Of a stretch of DNA of 7,679 nt, positions 1 through 6,055 are shown one piece after another. The DNA is from Alphaproteobacteria bacterium (lineage in GTDB: Bacteria; Pseudomonadota; Alphaproteobacteria; Kiloniellales; JAKSDN01), in NCBI GenBank assembly GCA_030598385.1, contig JAUVQB010000055.1, positions 1 to 7,679 on the forward strand, written 5' to 3'. A program made the translations under genes and the position numbers. The first letter of the stretch is position 1. Every line of letters begins with the position of its first letter. Under the pieces are notes generated by a model that saw nothing but the letters and a program-made list of their open reading frames with translations, had not been told where the DNA came from and did not search any database.

Positions 1-1281
1 ATCCTGCACGAGATGCGGCCCCTCAGGGCGACCGACGCGCACCAGACCGGCGGACTGGCCGAGCTGGTCTGCTCCAACTCCTTCCGCTCAGATGACGCCG
101 AGCACAACGCGGTCGGCCTGCTGCACGAGGAGATGCGGCGCCTCGGCTCCCTCGTCCTATGGGCCGGCGACCGGCACGCCGTGCCGGCCGGCAGCGCCCT
201 GGCGGTCGACCGGGACGGCTTCTCCACGGCGGTCACGGAACGCCTCGAAGCCGAACCCTTGATCGAGATCCGCCGCGAGGAGGTCGCCGGCCTGCCGCCG
301 CAGGATTGGCAGAGCGTGATTCTGGCGACCGGCCCCCTCACCTCGCCGGCCTTGAGTGCGGATATTCTCGCGTTCACCGGCGAGAGCCAGCTTGCCTTCT
401 TCGACGCCATCGCCCCCATCGTCTACAAGGAGTCCATCGACTTCGGCGTCGCCTGGTTCCAGTCGCGCTACGATAAGGGTGCAAGTGATGGTAGCGCCGA
501 CTACATCAACTGCCCCCTCGACCGGGCGCAATACGAAGGCTTCCTTGCCGCCCTCCACGCCGCCGAGAAGACCGAGTTCAAGGATTGGGAAAAGGACACG
601 CCCTATTTCGAGGGCTGCCTGCCGATCGAGGTGATGGCCGAGCGGGGGCCCGAAACCCTGCGCTACGGCCCGATGAAGCCGGTCGGCCTCACCGACCCGC
701 GGACCGGCCGCTCGCCCCATGCGGTCGTCCAGCTTCGCCAGGACAACGCGCTGGGCACCCTCTACAACATGGTCGGCTTCCAGACCAAGCTGAAGTACGG
801 CGCGCAAGGCCAGGTGTTCCGCAGGATCCCAGGCTTGGAGCGGGCCGAGTTCGCGCGCCTGGGCGGCATCCACCGCAACACCTTCCTCAACGCGCCCAAG
901 CTGCTCGACGGCCAACTGCGCCTCAAGGCCGAGCCCCGCCTGCGCTTCGCCGGCCAGGTCACCGGCGTCGAGGGCTACATCGAAAGCGCCGCCATCGGCT
1001 TGCTGGCCGGACGTTTCGCCGCCGCCGAGCGGACCGGCGGGATGCTCAGCCCCCCGCCCGCCACCACGGCCCACGGGGCCTTGCTCGCTCACATCACCGG
1101 CGGCGCCGCGGCCGAGACGTTCCAGCCGATGAACGTGAACTTCGGCCTGTTTCCCCCGATTGGCCCCGGCCCGGACGGCAAGCGCCTCAAGAAACGCGAG
1201 CGCAAGCCGGCCCTCTCCGCCCGCGCCCTCGCCGATCTGGCGGCCTGGATCGACGGTTCAAAGAGCGTCGCGGCGGCTTGA
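1..1281 (+). CDS. trmFO: TrmFO, methylenetetrahydrofolate--tRNA-(uracil-5-)-methyltransferase (5'-partial)
   Basis: This is a flavoprotein that methylates U54 of the tRNA T-loop (m5U54), using 5,10-methylene-tetrahydrofolate as carbon donor and reduced FAD; it acts in the cytosol. The reading frame is open from base 1, and the first residues ILHEMRP match the internal family motif LYEMRP. By comparison with my memory of the Bacillus subtilis protein, about 29 N-terminal residues, including the GxGxxG FAD-binding loop, lie outside the window, so the ATG at 13 is internal. Both cysteines reported as functionally important in the B. subtilis enzyme (C53 and C226) are present: LVCSNS (window residue 24) and [10 protein letters not shown] (window residue 206). 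Other family signatures are [46 protein letters not shown] and [10 protein letters not shown]. The gene converges on the NDUFAF6-like gene, with 3 nt between stop codons. The only real uncertainty is the missing N-terminus. Confidence 0.96.
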   Translation: MLHEMRPLRATDAHQTGGLAELVCSNSFRSDDAEHNAVGLLHEEMRRLGSLVLWAGDRHAVPAGSALAVDRDGFSTAVTERLEAEPLIEIRREEVAGLPPQDWQSVILATGPLTSPALSADILAFTGESQLAFFDAIAPIVYKESIDFGVAWFQSRYDKGASDGSADYINCPLDRAQYEGFLAALHAAEKTEFKDWEKDTPYFEGCLPIEVMAERGPETLRYGPMKPVGLTDPRTGRSPHAVVQLRQDNALGTLYNMVGFQTKLKYGAQGQVFRRIPGLERAEFARLGGIHRNTFLNAPKLLDGQLRLKAEPRLRFAGQVTGVEGYIESAAIGLLAGRFAAAERTGGMLSPPPATTAHGALLAHITGGAAAETFQPMNVNFGLFPPIGPGPDGKRLKKRERKPALSARALADLAAWIDGSKSVAAA

Positions 1282-1284
1282 GTC

Positions 1285-2136
1285 TTAAGTGCGCCGCAGC
1301 CAGGCCGCCCAGGCGAGGCGCCAGACGGCGCCCGGCCGCTCGGCCTGGACCAGGGGATCGAAGGGGTTGAAGCCGGCGCGGCGCAGTCGGCTGAGATGAT
1401 CCGCCGCCAGCGGGGCGAACAGCAGCAGCGATGCCGCCGGGCGCGGCACGTCCCTACGTAGCCTGCGAGCGGCCTGCACGCGGTCGTTTGCACACGCGGC
1501 GATCGCCTCGATCACCCGGGCCAGCGCCGGCGAGCTTCGCAGCTCGAACAGCTCGGCCATGTCCAAGCCGGCCTCGCGCGTCAGCTTCGACGGCAGATAG
1601 CTCCGCTTCTGGCGCGCATGGAAAGGCACGGCGCGGGCGAGCCCGGTGAGCGCCCAGGCTATCCCGAGATGATGCGCCGCCTCGCCTGCCGGCCCCCGGT
1701 CGGCCGGGCTGCCCAGCACGCCCAGGGCCAGCGCGAAGAGGCTCGCGGCGGTGCCCTCGGCGTAGGCCTCCAGGGCCGCGAAGTCGGCCGGCGGCTCGCC
1801 GTCCAGATCGGCCTCGCGGGCATCGATGAGCCGGTCGAAGAGCGCCCGAGGGAGATCGTGCCGCTCCACGGTTTGCGCCAAGGACTCGACGACCGCATGG
1901 GCCCGCGGCCGACCGTCATAGATTTCCTCGACCGCCTCGCGCCACCACTGCAGGCGAATTCTCCCCACCATGGCCTCGCTCACGACCTCCGCCGTCTTGG
2001 CGACCTCGAGGTTGAAGGCGTAGAGGGCGAAGAGATCCTCGCGGCGCTCCGCCGGCGCGAACAAGGCGGTCAGATAGCGGTCCCGGTCCTGGCGGCGAAC
2101 CTGATCGGCGCAGATGCTGAGGCGGGTCGAGGCCAT
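1285..2136 (-). CDS. Squalene/phytoene synthase-fold protein, NDUFAF6-like complex I assembly factor homologue
   Basis: This is a 283-residue protein of the trans-isoprenyl diphosphate synthase (squalene/phytoene synthase) fold. It resembles mitochondrial NDUFAF6 more than a true prenyl synthase. Around residues 38-73, LYAFNLEVAK, then SEAMVGRIRLQWW, then EAVEEIYDG parallel what I recall of NDUFAF6 (RAFNVELAQ, SEKTIGLMRMQFW, KTVEDIY). Residues 155-182 (HHLGIAWALTGLARAVPFHA, then SYLP) align with the second active-site helix of the synthases. The aspartate-rich catalytic motifs expected there (DxxxD near residue 45, RDxxED near 168) are absent, so isoprenoid synthesis is unlikely. A role in respiratory complex I assembly is inferred from NDUFAF6. 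The frame is open upstream to 2361, but I chose the ATG at 2136: homology begins just after it, and a promoter with a TATAGT -10 box lies about 35 nt upstream. No strong Shine-Dalgarno is visible; GAAAG is the best candidate. Databases would probably label it phytoene/squalene synthase family protein. Confidence 0.88.
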   Translation of the reverse strand: MASTRLSICADQVRRQDRDRYLTALFAPAERREDLFALYAFNLEVAKTAEVVSEAMVGRIRLQWWREAVEEIYDGRPRAHAVVESLAQTVERHDLPRALFDRLIDAREADLDGEPPADFAALEAYAEGTAASLFALALGVLGSPADRGPAGEAAHHLGIAWALTGLARAVPFHARQKRSYLPSKLTREAGLDMAELFELRSSPALARVIEAIAACANDRVQAARRLRRDVPRPAASLLLFAPLAADHLSRLRRAGFNPFDPLVQAERPGAVWRLAWAAWLRRT

Positions 2137-2170
2137 GTCGGCTTTCGAAGTCGGGTCCCGGAAGTCCCCG

Positions 2171-2199
2171 ACTATAGGGCGGGACGCCGGCTCAGGAAA
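2171..2199 (-). promoter_or_regulatory. Candidate sigma-70 promoter for the NDUFAF6-like gene
   Basis: On the minus strand, TATAGT (2176-2171) is a near-perfect -10 box of the alphaproteobacterial type. It lies 17 nt downstream of TTTCCT (2199-2194), a weak -35 with 3 of 6 consensus matches. Transcription would start near 2164, giving a leader of about 28 nt before the ATG at 2136. The -10 is convincing; the -35 is poor. The assignment is inferred from sequence only. Confidence 0.5.
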
Positions 2200-2205
2200 T
2201 GCAGG

Positions 2206-2215
2206 CAAGCGCTTG
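2206..2215. promoter_or_regulatory. 10-bp perfect palindrome overlapping the puuD-like -35 box, candidate operator
   Basis: CAAGCGCTTG is a perfect inverted repeat between the two divergent promoters. Its 3' end overlaps the TTGGCA -35 element (2213-2218) of the rightward promoter. The core AAGCGCTT fits the AANCGNTT core common to LacI/GalR-family operators and cre-like sites. That makes a repressor site plausible, but no regulator gene is in the window. A palindrome this short can also occur by chance. Confidence 0.3.
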
Positions 2216-2241
2216 GCAAAACAACGCTTTGGCCCTATGGT
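2213..2241 (+). promoter_or_regulatory. Candidate sigma-70 promoter for the PuuD-like gene
   Basis: TTGGCA (2213-2218, 5 of 6 consensus) and TATGGT (2236-2241, 4 of 6) are separated by an ideal 17 nt. The predicted start near 2248 would give an unusually long leader of about 138 nt before the ATG at 2386. The -35 overlaps a perfect palindrome, suggesting regulation. Confidence 0.5.
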
Positions 2242-2257
2242 CAGCGGGCCGAACAAA

Positions 2258-2341
2258 GGCCGGTGTCCCGGCCGAAAAATGAGGTCAAGGCCAGCCGCCA
2301 CAAGGACCCGGAGGCAAGCAACCGAAAAGCTGCGGCTCCGG
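2258..2341 (+). other. Structured 5' leader with two stem-loops upstream of the PuuD-like gene
   Basis: Two inverted repeats lie in the predicted leader. The first is a 6-bp perfect stem, GGCCGG (2258-2263) with CCGGCC (2268-2273), around a TGTC tetraloop. The second pairs CCGGAG (2308-2313) with CTCCGG (2336-2341) and has an inner stem GCAAGC/GCTGC with one bulge around an A-rich loop. Neither is followed by a T-tract, so these are not obvious terminators. I compared the region from memory with cobalamin, glycine, c-di-GMP-I and molybdenum-cofactor riboswitch consensus features and did not find a match. It may be a cis-regulatory RNA or simply GC-rich untranslated sequence. Confidence 0.25.
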
Positions 2342-2373
2342 TGGTGTGCTGGTGACGCCACTGCGTTCCAAAA

Positions 2374-2380
2374 AGGGGGA
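2374..2380 (+). promoter_or_regulatory. Ribosome binding site of the PuuD-like gene
   Basis: AGGGGGA sits 5 nt upstream of the ATG at 2386, within the otherwise long leader. It fixes this start codon. Confidence 0.7.
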
Positions 2381-2385
2381 CCATC

Positions 2386-2994
2386 ATGCCTGCATTCCTC
2401 GCTGCAATCCTAACCGACTTGGGACGGACGGTGATTGCCGGCTTTGTGCTGGCGGTGATTCTGTTCCTGCTCTACTGGATCACCCAGGGCTATAGCGGTG
2501 CCGATTTCGGTCCCTTCTTCTTCCGCTGGCTGCACGTCTTGAGCGGCGTCATGTGGATCGGGCTGCTGTGGTACTTCAACTTCGTTCAGATCCCCAGCAT
2601 GCCGAAGATCCCAGACGAGCATAAGCCGGCCATCGGCAAGGTGATCGCCCCGGCCGCCCTGTTCTGGTTCCGCTGGGCCGCCATGGCCACCATCGTGACC
2701 GGCCTGATCCTGGCCATGATGAACGGCTACCTGCTGGAGGCCCTCCTGCTCGGCATCAGCGACAGCGCGCCGAAGCACATGGCGATCGGCATCGGCATGT
2801 GGCTGGGCATTATCATGTGGTTCAACGTCTGGTTCATCATCTGGCCGAACCAGAAGCGCGCGCTGGGCATCGTCGAGGCGGACGCCGACACCAAGGCCAA
2901 GTCGGCGCGCACGGCCATGCTGCTCTCGCGCACCAACACCCTGCTGTCGATCCCCATGCTGTTTGCCATGGTGGCGGCGCAGAACATCTTCTGA
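2386..2994 (+). CDS. Short PuuD-like (urate oxidase N-terminal family) inner-membrane protein
   Basis: This 202-residue protein has about five membrane helices (near 15-33, 45-66, 88-115, 131-154 and 183-201). It carries signatures of the urate-oxidase N-terminal membrane family: FFFRWLHVLSGVMWIGLLWY followed by FNFVQ (residues 44-68), LFWFRWAAM (92-100), and FNVWFIIWPNQKRAL (146-160). His50 and His131 lie in or at helices and could bind haem or a metal, but this is not shown. Characterised PuuD urate hydroxylase has about twice the length, with a C-terminal cytochrome c domain. That domain is absent here: there is no CxxCH motif, and the protein ends right after the last helix. No purine-catabolism genes are nearby, so a urate substrate is not supported. 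AGGGGGA (2374-2380) lies 5 nt before the ATG and is a strong ribosome site that fixes this start. The gene interrupts what would otherwise be a same-strand run of Mth938 and the NDUFAF6-like gene. Membership of the family is fairly sure; function is not. Confidence 0.85.
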   Translation: MPAFLAAILTDLGRTVIAGFVLAVILFLLYWITQGYSGADFGPFFFRWLHVLSGVMWIGLLWYFNFVQIPSMPKIPDEHKPAIGKVIAPAALFWFRWAAMATIVTGLILAMMNGYLLEALLLGISDSAPKHMAIGIGMWLGIIMWFNVWFIIWPNQKRALGIVEADADTKAKSARTAMLLSRTNTLLSIPMLFAMVAAQNIF

Positions 2995-3022
2995 CCGGTC
3001 AGCAAGCGACCGCGGGGCCGAA

Positions 3023-3051
3023 AAGGGCCGGGCCTCCTGGGTCCGGCCCTT
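3023..3051. terminator. Bidirectional intrinsic terminator between the PuuD-like gene and the Sec operon
   Basis: AAGGGCCGGGCC (3023-3034) and GGTCCGGCCCTT (3040-3051) form a 12-bp stem with one G-T wobble and a 5-nt loop. It lies in the 62 nt between the convergent stops at 2994 and 3057. For minus-strand transcripts the stem runs into TTTT (complement of 3024-3021), a canonical if short U-tract. For + strand transcripts the tail is weaker (CTTCGGTATT). It probably ends both the PuuD-like transcript and the yajC-secD-secF-Mth938 operon. Confidence 0.75.
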
Positions 3052-3056
3052 CGGTA

Positions 3057-3434
3057 TTAATCGACCGCGATCAGCGCGGCGGCGGCGGGCCGTTCCTCGG
3101 CCATGAGCAGATTGAAGGTCCGGCACGCGGCGCCCGTGTCCATCACCTCGACCACCACGCCGTCCGCGCGCATCGCCTCGCGCAAGGCTTTGGGCACGAG
3201 CGCCGCCGTGGCGCCGCAACCAAGCAACAGGACCTCGACCGTCGGTTCGGCTTGGCCGACCGCGGCCAAGGACTCGGCCGAGACCTCGGCCATGCCCGAG
3301 ACCGCCCACATGAGTGTGCGATCGGCGAACACCAGCTACCGAGCCGCGGTGACCGTACCGCTCACCCGAAAGGCCCCGTCGCCATAAGCCTCGATGACCT
3401 GGCGGCCCTTGGCGATGTTGTCGGTGAGTTCCAT
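3057..3434 (-). pseudogene. Mth938/DUF498-family protein (NDUFAF3 relative) with in-frame TAG, likely double frameshift
   Basis: Homologues are small proteins of about 120-130 residues related to mitochondrial complex I assembly factor NDUFAF3. The frame from ATG 3434 to TAA 3057 would encode 125 residues. The N-terminus (MELTDNIAKGRQVIEAYGDG, then AFRVSG) and the C-terminal part (VEVLLLGCG near 66-74, MDTGAACRTFNLL at 98-110, then AAALIAVD) fit the family well. Codon 33 is TAG (3338-3336). Around it the native frame reads GTVTAAR-stop, while the next frame (3357-3337) reads YGHRGSV, matching the conserved [HY]xGSVLV strand. One missing base near 3352-3356 and one extra base at 3336 would restore the reading with no net length change. 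Either two sequencing errors or a genuinely damaged gene explains this. A GTG at 3332 could start a 91-residue fragment, but this would lack the first strands. The gene follows secF by 26 nt with no clear Shine-Dalgarno, so it is probably the last cistron of the Sec operon. Confidence 0.82.
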
Positions 3435-3460
3435 GGGCGCGCCGGGCTGCGGCCGGCCGT

Positions 3461-4420
3461 TCAGCCGGCTTTGGCGCGCTCTTCTTCCGGTGCGCTCTCT
3501 TCTCCGCCTGCTTCACCAGTGACCGTCTGGCGGCGGACGTTGAAGCGGGCGAGCAGCGGCACGGCCAGCGCCACCGAGGAATAGGTGCCGATGCACACCC
3601 CCCAGATCAGGCCGGCGGTAAAGCCGCGAACGACCGGCCCGCCGAACAGAAACAGCGCGAGGAGCGCGAGGAGCGTGGTGACGCTGGTCAGGATGGTGCG
3701 CGACAGGGTCTGATTGATCGAGCGGTCGAGCAGCTCGAACAGCGCCATCTTCTTGAACTTGCGCAGGTTCTCGCGCACCCGGTCGAAGATGACGACGGTA
3801 TCGTTGATGGAATAGCCGGCGATCATGAGAACCGCCGCCAGGGTCGCCAGGTTGAATTCGATCTGGGTCAGCGCGTAAAAGCCGATGGTCGCAAAGACGT
3901 CGTGCAGCAGCGCGATCAGGGCGGCGATGCTGAACTGCCATTCGAAGCGGAACCAGATGTAGACGCCGATCACCAGCAGCGCCAAGCCGGTGGCGATCGC
4001 GCCGGCCTGCTTCAGCTCGCCGCCCACCTTCGGGCCGACGAATTCGGTGCGCCGGTATTCCACGACCCGCTCGCCGAGGGCGTCCTTGACCACCGCGATG
4101 GCCTTGATTTGTTCGGCCTCGTCGCCCTCCTGGCGCTGCACGTTGATCAGCACGTCGTCCGGCTCGCCGAATTCCTGCAGGGTCACCTCGCCGAGACCGA
4201 GGCCGCCCAGCAGGCCGCGCATTTCGCGAAGGTCCGCCGGGCCGTCGGTCTTCACCTCGATCAGGATGCCGCCGCGGAAGTCGACGCCGAAGTTGAGGCC
4301 CTGGACCAGGAAGAGCGCCACCGAGGCCAGCATCAGGGCGGCCGAAAATGCCAGGAACAGTTTGCGCCGGGCCATGAAGGCCAGGTTCGGAGTCACGGTG
4401 ATACGTTTGATCAAGGCCAT
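3461..4420 (-). CDS. secF: SecF, protein translocase subunit
   Basis: This is an inner-membrane partner of SecD; the SecDF complex uses the proton motive force to pull exported proteins through SecYEG and release them. The protein has 319 residues, near the usual length. Helix 1 (about 20-39) is followed by the signature LNFGVDFRGG (42-51), a periplasmic domain (about 52-138), and five more helices from residue 139 to about 291. The RND-type motif GYSINDTVVIFDRVREN spans 202-218, with the Asp/Arg residues expected for proton coupling. The charged tail (EESAPEEERAKAG) is cytosolic and variable. The start is firm: GAGGGA (4432-4427), overlapping the secD stop codon, lies 6 nt before the ATG. 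The 10-nt gap implies translational coupling to secD. Nothing appears truncated. Confidence 0.98.
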   Translation of the reverse strand: MALIKRITVTPNLAFMARRKLFLAFSAALMLASVALFLVQGLNFGVDFRGGILIEVKTDGPADLREMRGLLGGLGLGEVTLQEFGEPDDVLINVQRQEGDEAEQIKAIAVVKDALGERVVEYRRTEFVGPKVGGELKQAGAIATGLALLVIGVYIWFRFEWQFSIAALIALLHDVFATIGFYALTQIEFNLATLAAVLMIAGYSINDTVVIFDRVRENLRKFKKMALFELLDRSINQTLSRTILTSVTTLLALLALFLFGGPVVRGFTAGLIWGVCIGTYSSVALAVPLLARFNVRRQTVTGEAGGEESAPEEERAKAG

Positions 4421-4426
4421 GGCGCG

Positions 4427-4432
4427 TCCCTC
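4427..4432 (-). promoter_or_regulatory. secF ribosome binding site overlapping the secD stop codon
   Basis: GAGGGA on the minus strand shares its first two bases with the secD TGA (4433-4431) and lies 6 nt before the secF ATG. This arrangement is typical of translational coupling and supports equal production of SecD and SecF. Confidence 0.7.
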
Positions 4433-5999
4433 AGATCGGCAATTCCTGAGGCCGCCGGCGGCGCAGCCACAGGATGACCAGCCCGCGGGTCAGCATGATC
4501 GCGGTGAACATGGAGGTCACGAGCCCGATCGCCAGGGTCACGGCGAATCCCTTCACCGGACCGGAGCCGAAAGCGAACAGCAGGATCGCCGCGAAGAGGG
4601 TCGTCAGATTGGAGTCCAGAATGGTGGTCATCGCCCGCCGGTAGCCGGCGTCGATGGCGGTGACGGGTCCCCGGCCATTGCGGGTTTCCTCGCGCACGCG
4701 CTCGAAGATCAGCACATTCGCGTCGACCGCCATGCCGATGGTCAGCACGATCCCGGCGATGCCCGGCAGGGTGAGCGTCGCCTGCATCGCCGAGAGCGCG
4801 CCGAGAATGAGAACCAGGTTGGTGATCAGCGCCACGTTGGCCATCACCCCGAACAGGCCGTAGGTGGCGGTCATGAAGACGATCACGAAGACCATGCCCA
4901 GGAGGCAGGCGATCTGGCCGGCGCGAACCGAATCCGCCCCAAGGCCCGGCCCGACGGTCCGCTCCTCCAAAATGGTGAGTTTGGCGGGCAAGGCGCCGGC
5001 GCGCAGCAAGAGGGAGAGGTCCTGGGTTTCCTGCACCGCGAAGCCGCCGGTGATGATGCCGTTGCCGTCGAGGATCGCCGAGCGGATGCGCGGCGCGCTG
5101 ATCACCCGTTCGTCGAGCACGATGGCGAAGATCCGCCCGACGTTCTCCTGGGTCGCCTTGGCGAACCGCTTGGCGCCCACGGGATCGAAACGAAAGGCGA
5201 CCACCGGCAGATTGTCCTGAAACGACGGCTGAGCGTCGATCAGGGTTTCGCCGCTCACCATGACCCGCTTCTTGATCGCGTATTTGAGTGGCTCGCCGTT
5301 CGCGTCGAGCTCGTCGGATGGCAGGATCATGGTGCCCGCCGGGGTCGGATTGACGCCGGGCCTTTGGACCGTCTCGTCGAGAAAATGGAAGGTGAGCTTG
5401 GCGGTTTGGCCGAGCAACGACTTGATCCGCTCCGGGTCGCGCAGACCGGGCAGTTGGATCAGGATGCGGCGGTCCCCCTGGCGCTGGATGCTGGGCTCCC
5501 GGGTGCCGGTTTCATCGATGCGCCGGCGCACCACCTCGATCGACTGCTCGATCACGCTGATGCGGCGCTGGGCCAGGGACTGGTCGGTGAAGCGGACCTC
5601 GAATTCGCCGTCGTCGCCCGCCGAGATCAGCAGATCGTTGCTGAACTCGCGGATTAGTTGTCGCACTTCGTCCACGCGCGTCGCGTCGCGCAGCGAGAAG
5701 ACCACCGACTCGTCGGAAACGCCGAGGCCGGTATAGCCGATCTTGGCCCGGCGCAGCCCGGCCCTGGTGCTGTCGACCAGGTTCTCCATTTGCTCGCGGA
5801 TGACGCTTTCGATATCGGCCTCGAGCAGCAGGTAGGACCCGCCCTGGAGGTCGAGGCCGAGGTTGATCTGATCCGAAGGCAGCCAGCCGGGCAGCCCGTC
5901 CGCCGTCTCGCGCTTGAGCAGATTGGGCGACGCAAAGACCAGGCCGGTCAGGAGAACGACCAGAATCAGAATGACTTGCCAACGGGGAATCTGAACCAT
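4431..5999 (-). CDS. secD: SecD, protein translocase subunit
   Basis: SecD is the large subunit of the SecDF translocation motor in the inner membrane. The protein has 522 residues, the size usual for alphaproteobacteria. Helix 1 (about 9-25) is followed by the SecD signature INLGLDLQGGSYLLLEAD (45-62). A large periplasmic region (about 63-360) contains the P1 base and head domains, with conserved VVRRRIDETGTREPSIQRQG (157-176), then RILIQLPG. The five C-terminal helices begin near 361, and the RND motif GMAVDANVLIFERVREE spans 422-438, with Asp426 and Arg434 in the proton-relay region. The chosen ATG at 5999 gives MVQIPRWQVILIL, a standard start for this family, although its Shine-Dalgarno is poor. 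It lies 56 nt after yajC with no terminator between, so the two are probably cotranscribed. It is followed directly by secF. Confidence 0.98.
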   Translation of the reverse strand: MVQIPRWQVILILVVLLTGLVFASPNLLKRETADGLPGWLPSDQINLGLDLQGGSYLLLEADIESVIREQMENLVDSTRAGLRRAKIGYTGLGVSDESVVFSLRDATRVDEVRQLIREFSNDLLISAGDDGEFEVRFTDQSLAQRRISVIEQSIEVVRRRIDETGTREPSIQRQGDRRILIQLPGLRDPERIKSLLGQTAKLTFHFLDETVQRPGVNPTPAGTMILPSDELDANGEPLKYAIKKRVMVSGETLIDAQPSFQDNLPVVAFRFDPVGAKRFAKATQENVGRIFAIVLDERVISAPRIRSAILDGNGIITGGFAVQETQDLSLLLRAGALPAKLTILEERTVGPGLGADSVRAGQIACLLGMVFVIVFMTATYGLFGVMANVALITNLVLILGALSAMQATLTLPGIAGIVLTIGMAVDANVLIFERVREETRNGRGPVTAIDAGYRRAMTTILDSNLTTLFAAILLFAFGSGPVKGFAVTLAIGLVTSMFTAIMLTRGLVILWLRRRRPQELPI

Positions 6000-6055
6000 T
6001 GCCAGCCGGACTTAGGGGTACACAGGAGGTCCGTCAAGTGGTCTCGTGACCGCGC

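Noticed and set aside
3..146. A short direct similarity between bases 3-23 and 121-146 (LHEMRPL and LHEEMRRL)
   Set aside because: Both segments belong to normal conserved TrmFO motifs; the resemblance is coincidental and not a duplication.
157..1092. A 311-codon minus-strand frame opposite trmFO
   Set aside because: It is a high-GC shadow of trmFO, with Gly/Ala/Arg-rich sequence and no recognisable motif.
2137..2361. A 75-residue N-terminal extension of the NDUFAF6-like gene (start at 2361)
   Set aside because: The extension would place the start upstream of the TATAGT promoter and across the puuD-like leader. It has no family homology, and the ATG at 2136 fits the family start.
2357..2363. 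GCCACTG upstream of the PuuD-like gene, resembling the end of the cobalamin riboswitch core
   Set aside because: The other conserved parts of the B12 element, including the AGxCAGGA-type B12 box region, are not visible around it. A 7-nt match alone is expected by chance.
2410..3516. A 368-codon minus-strand frame across the PuuD-like gene, terminator and Mth938
   Set aside because: It overlaps the PuuD-like gene on the other strand, runs through the terminator hairpin and uses the wrong frame of Mth938. The Arg/Gly/His-rich product has no domain.
3990..5657. A 555-codon open frame on the + strand opposite secD and secF
   Set aside because: It is antisense to two unmistakable genes. Its low-complexity, charged, Asp/Gly/His-rich composition is typical of reverse-complement frames in high-GC DNA.
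6009..6037. A possible separate secD promoter, TTGACG-N17-TAAGTC on the minus strand
   Set aside because: The -10 matches consensus at only two positions, and transcription would start almost at the secD ATG. Cotranscription from the yajC promoter is simpler.
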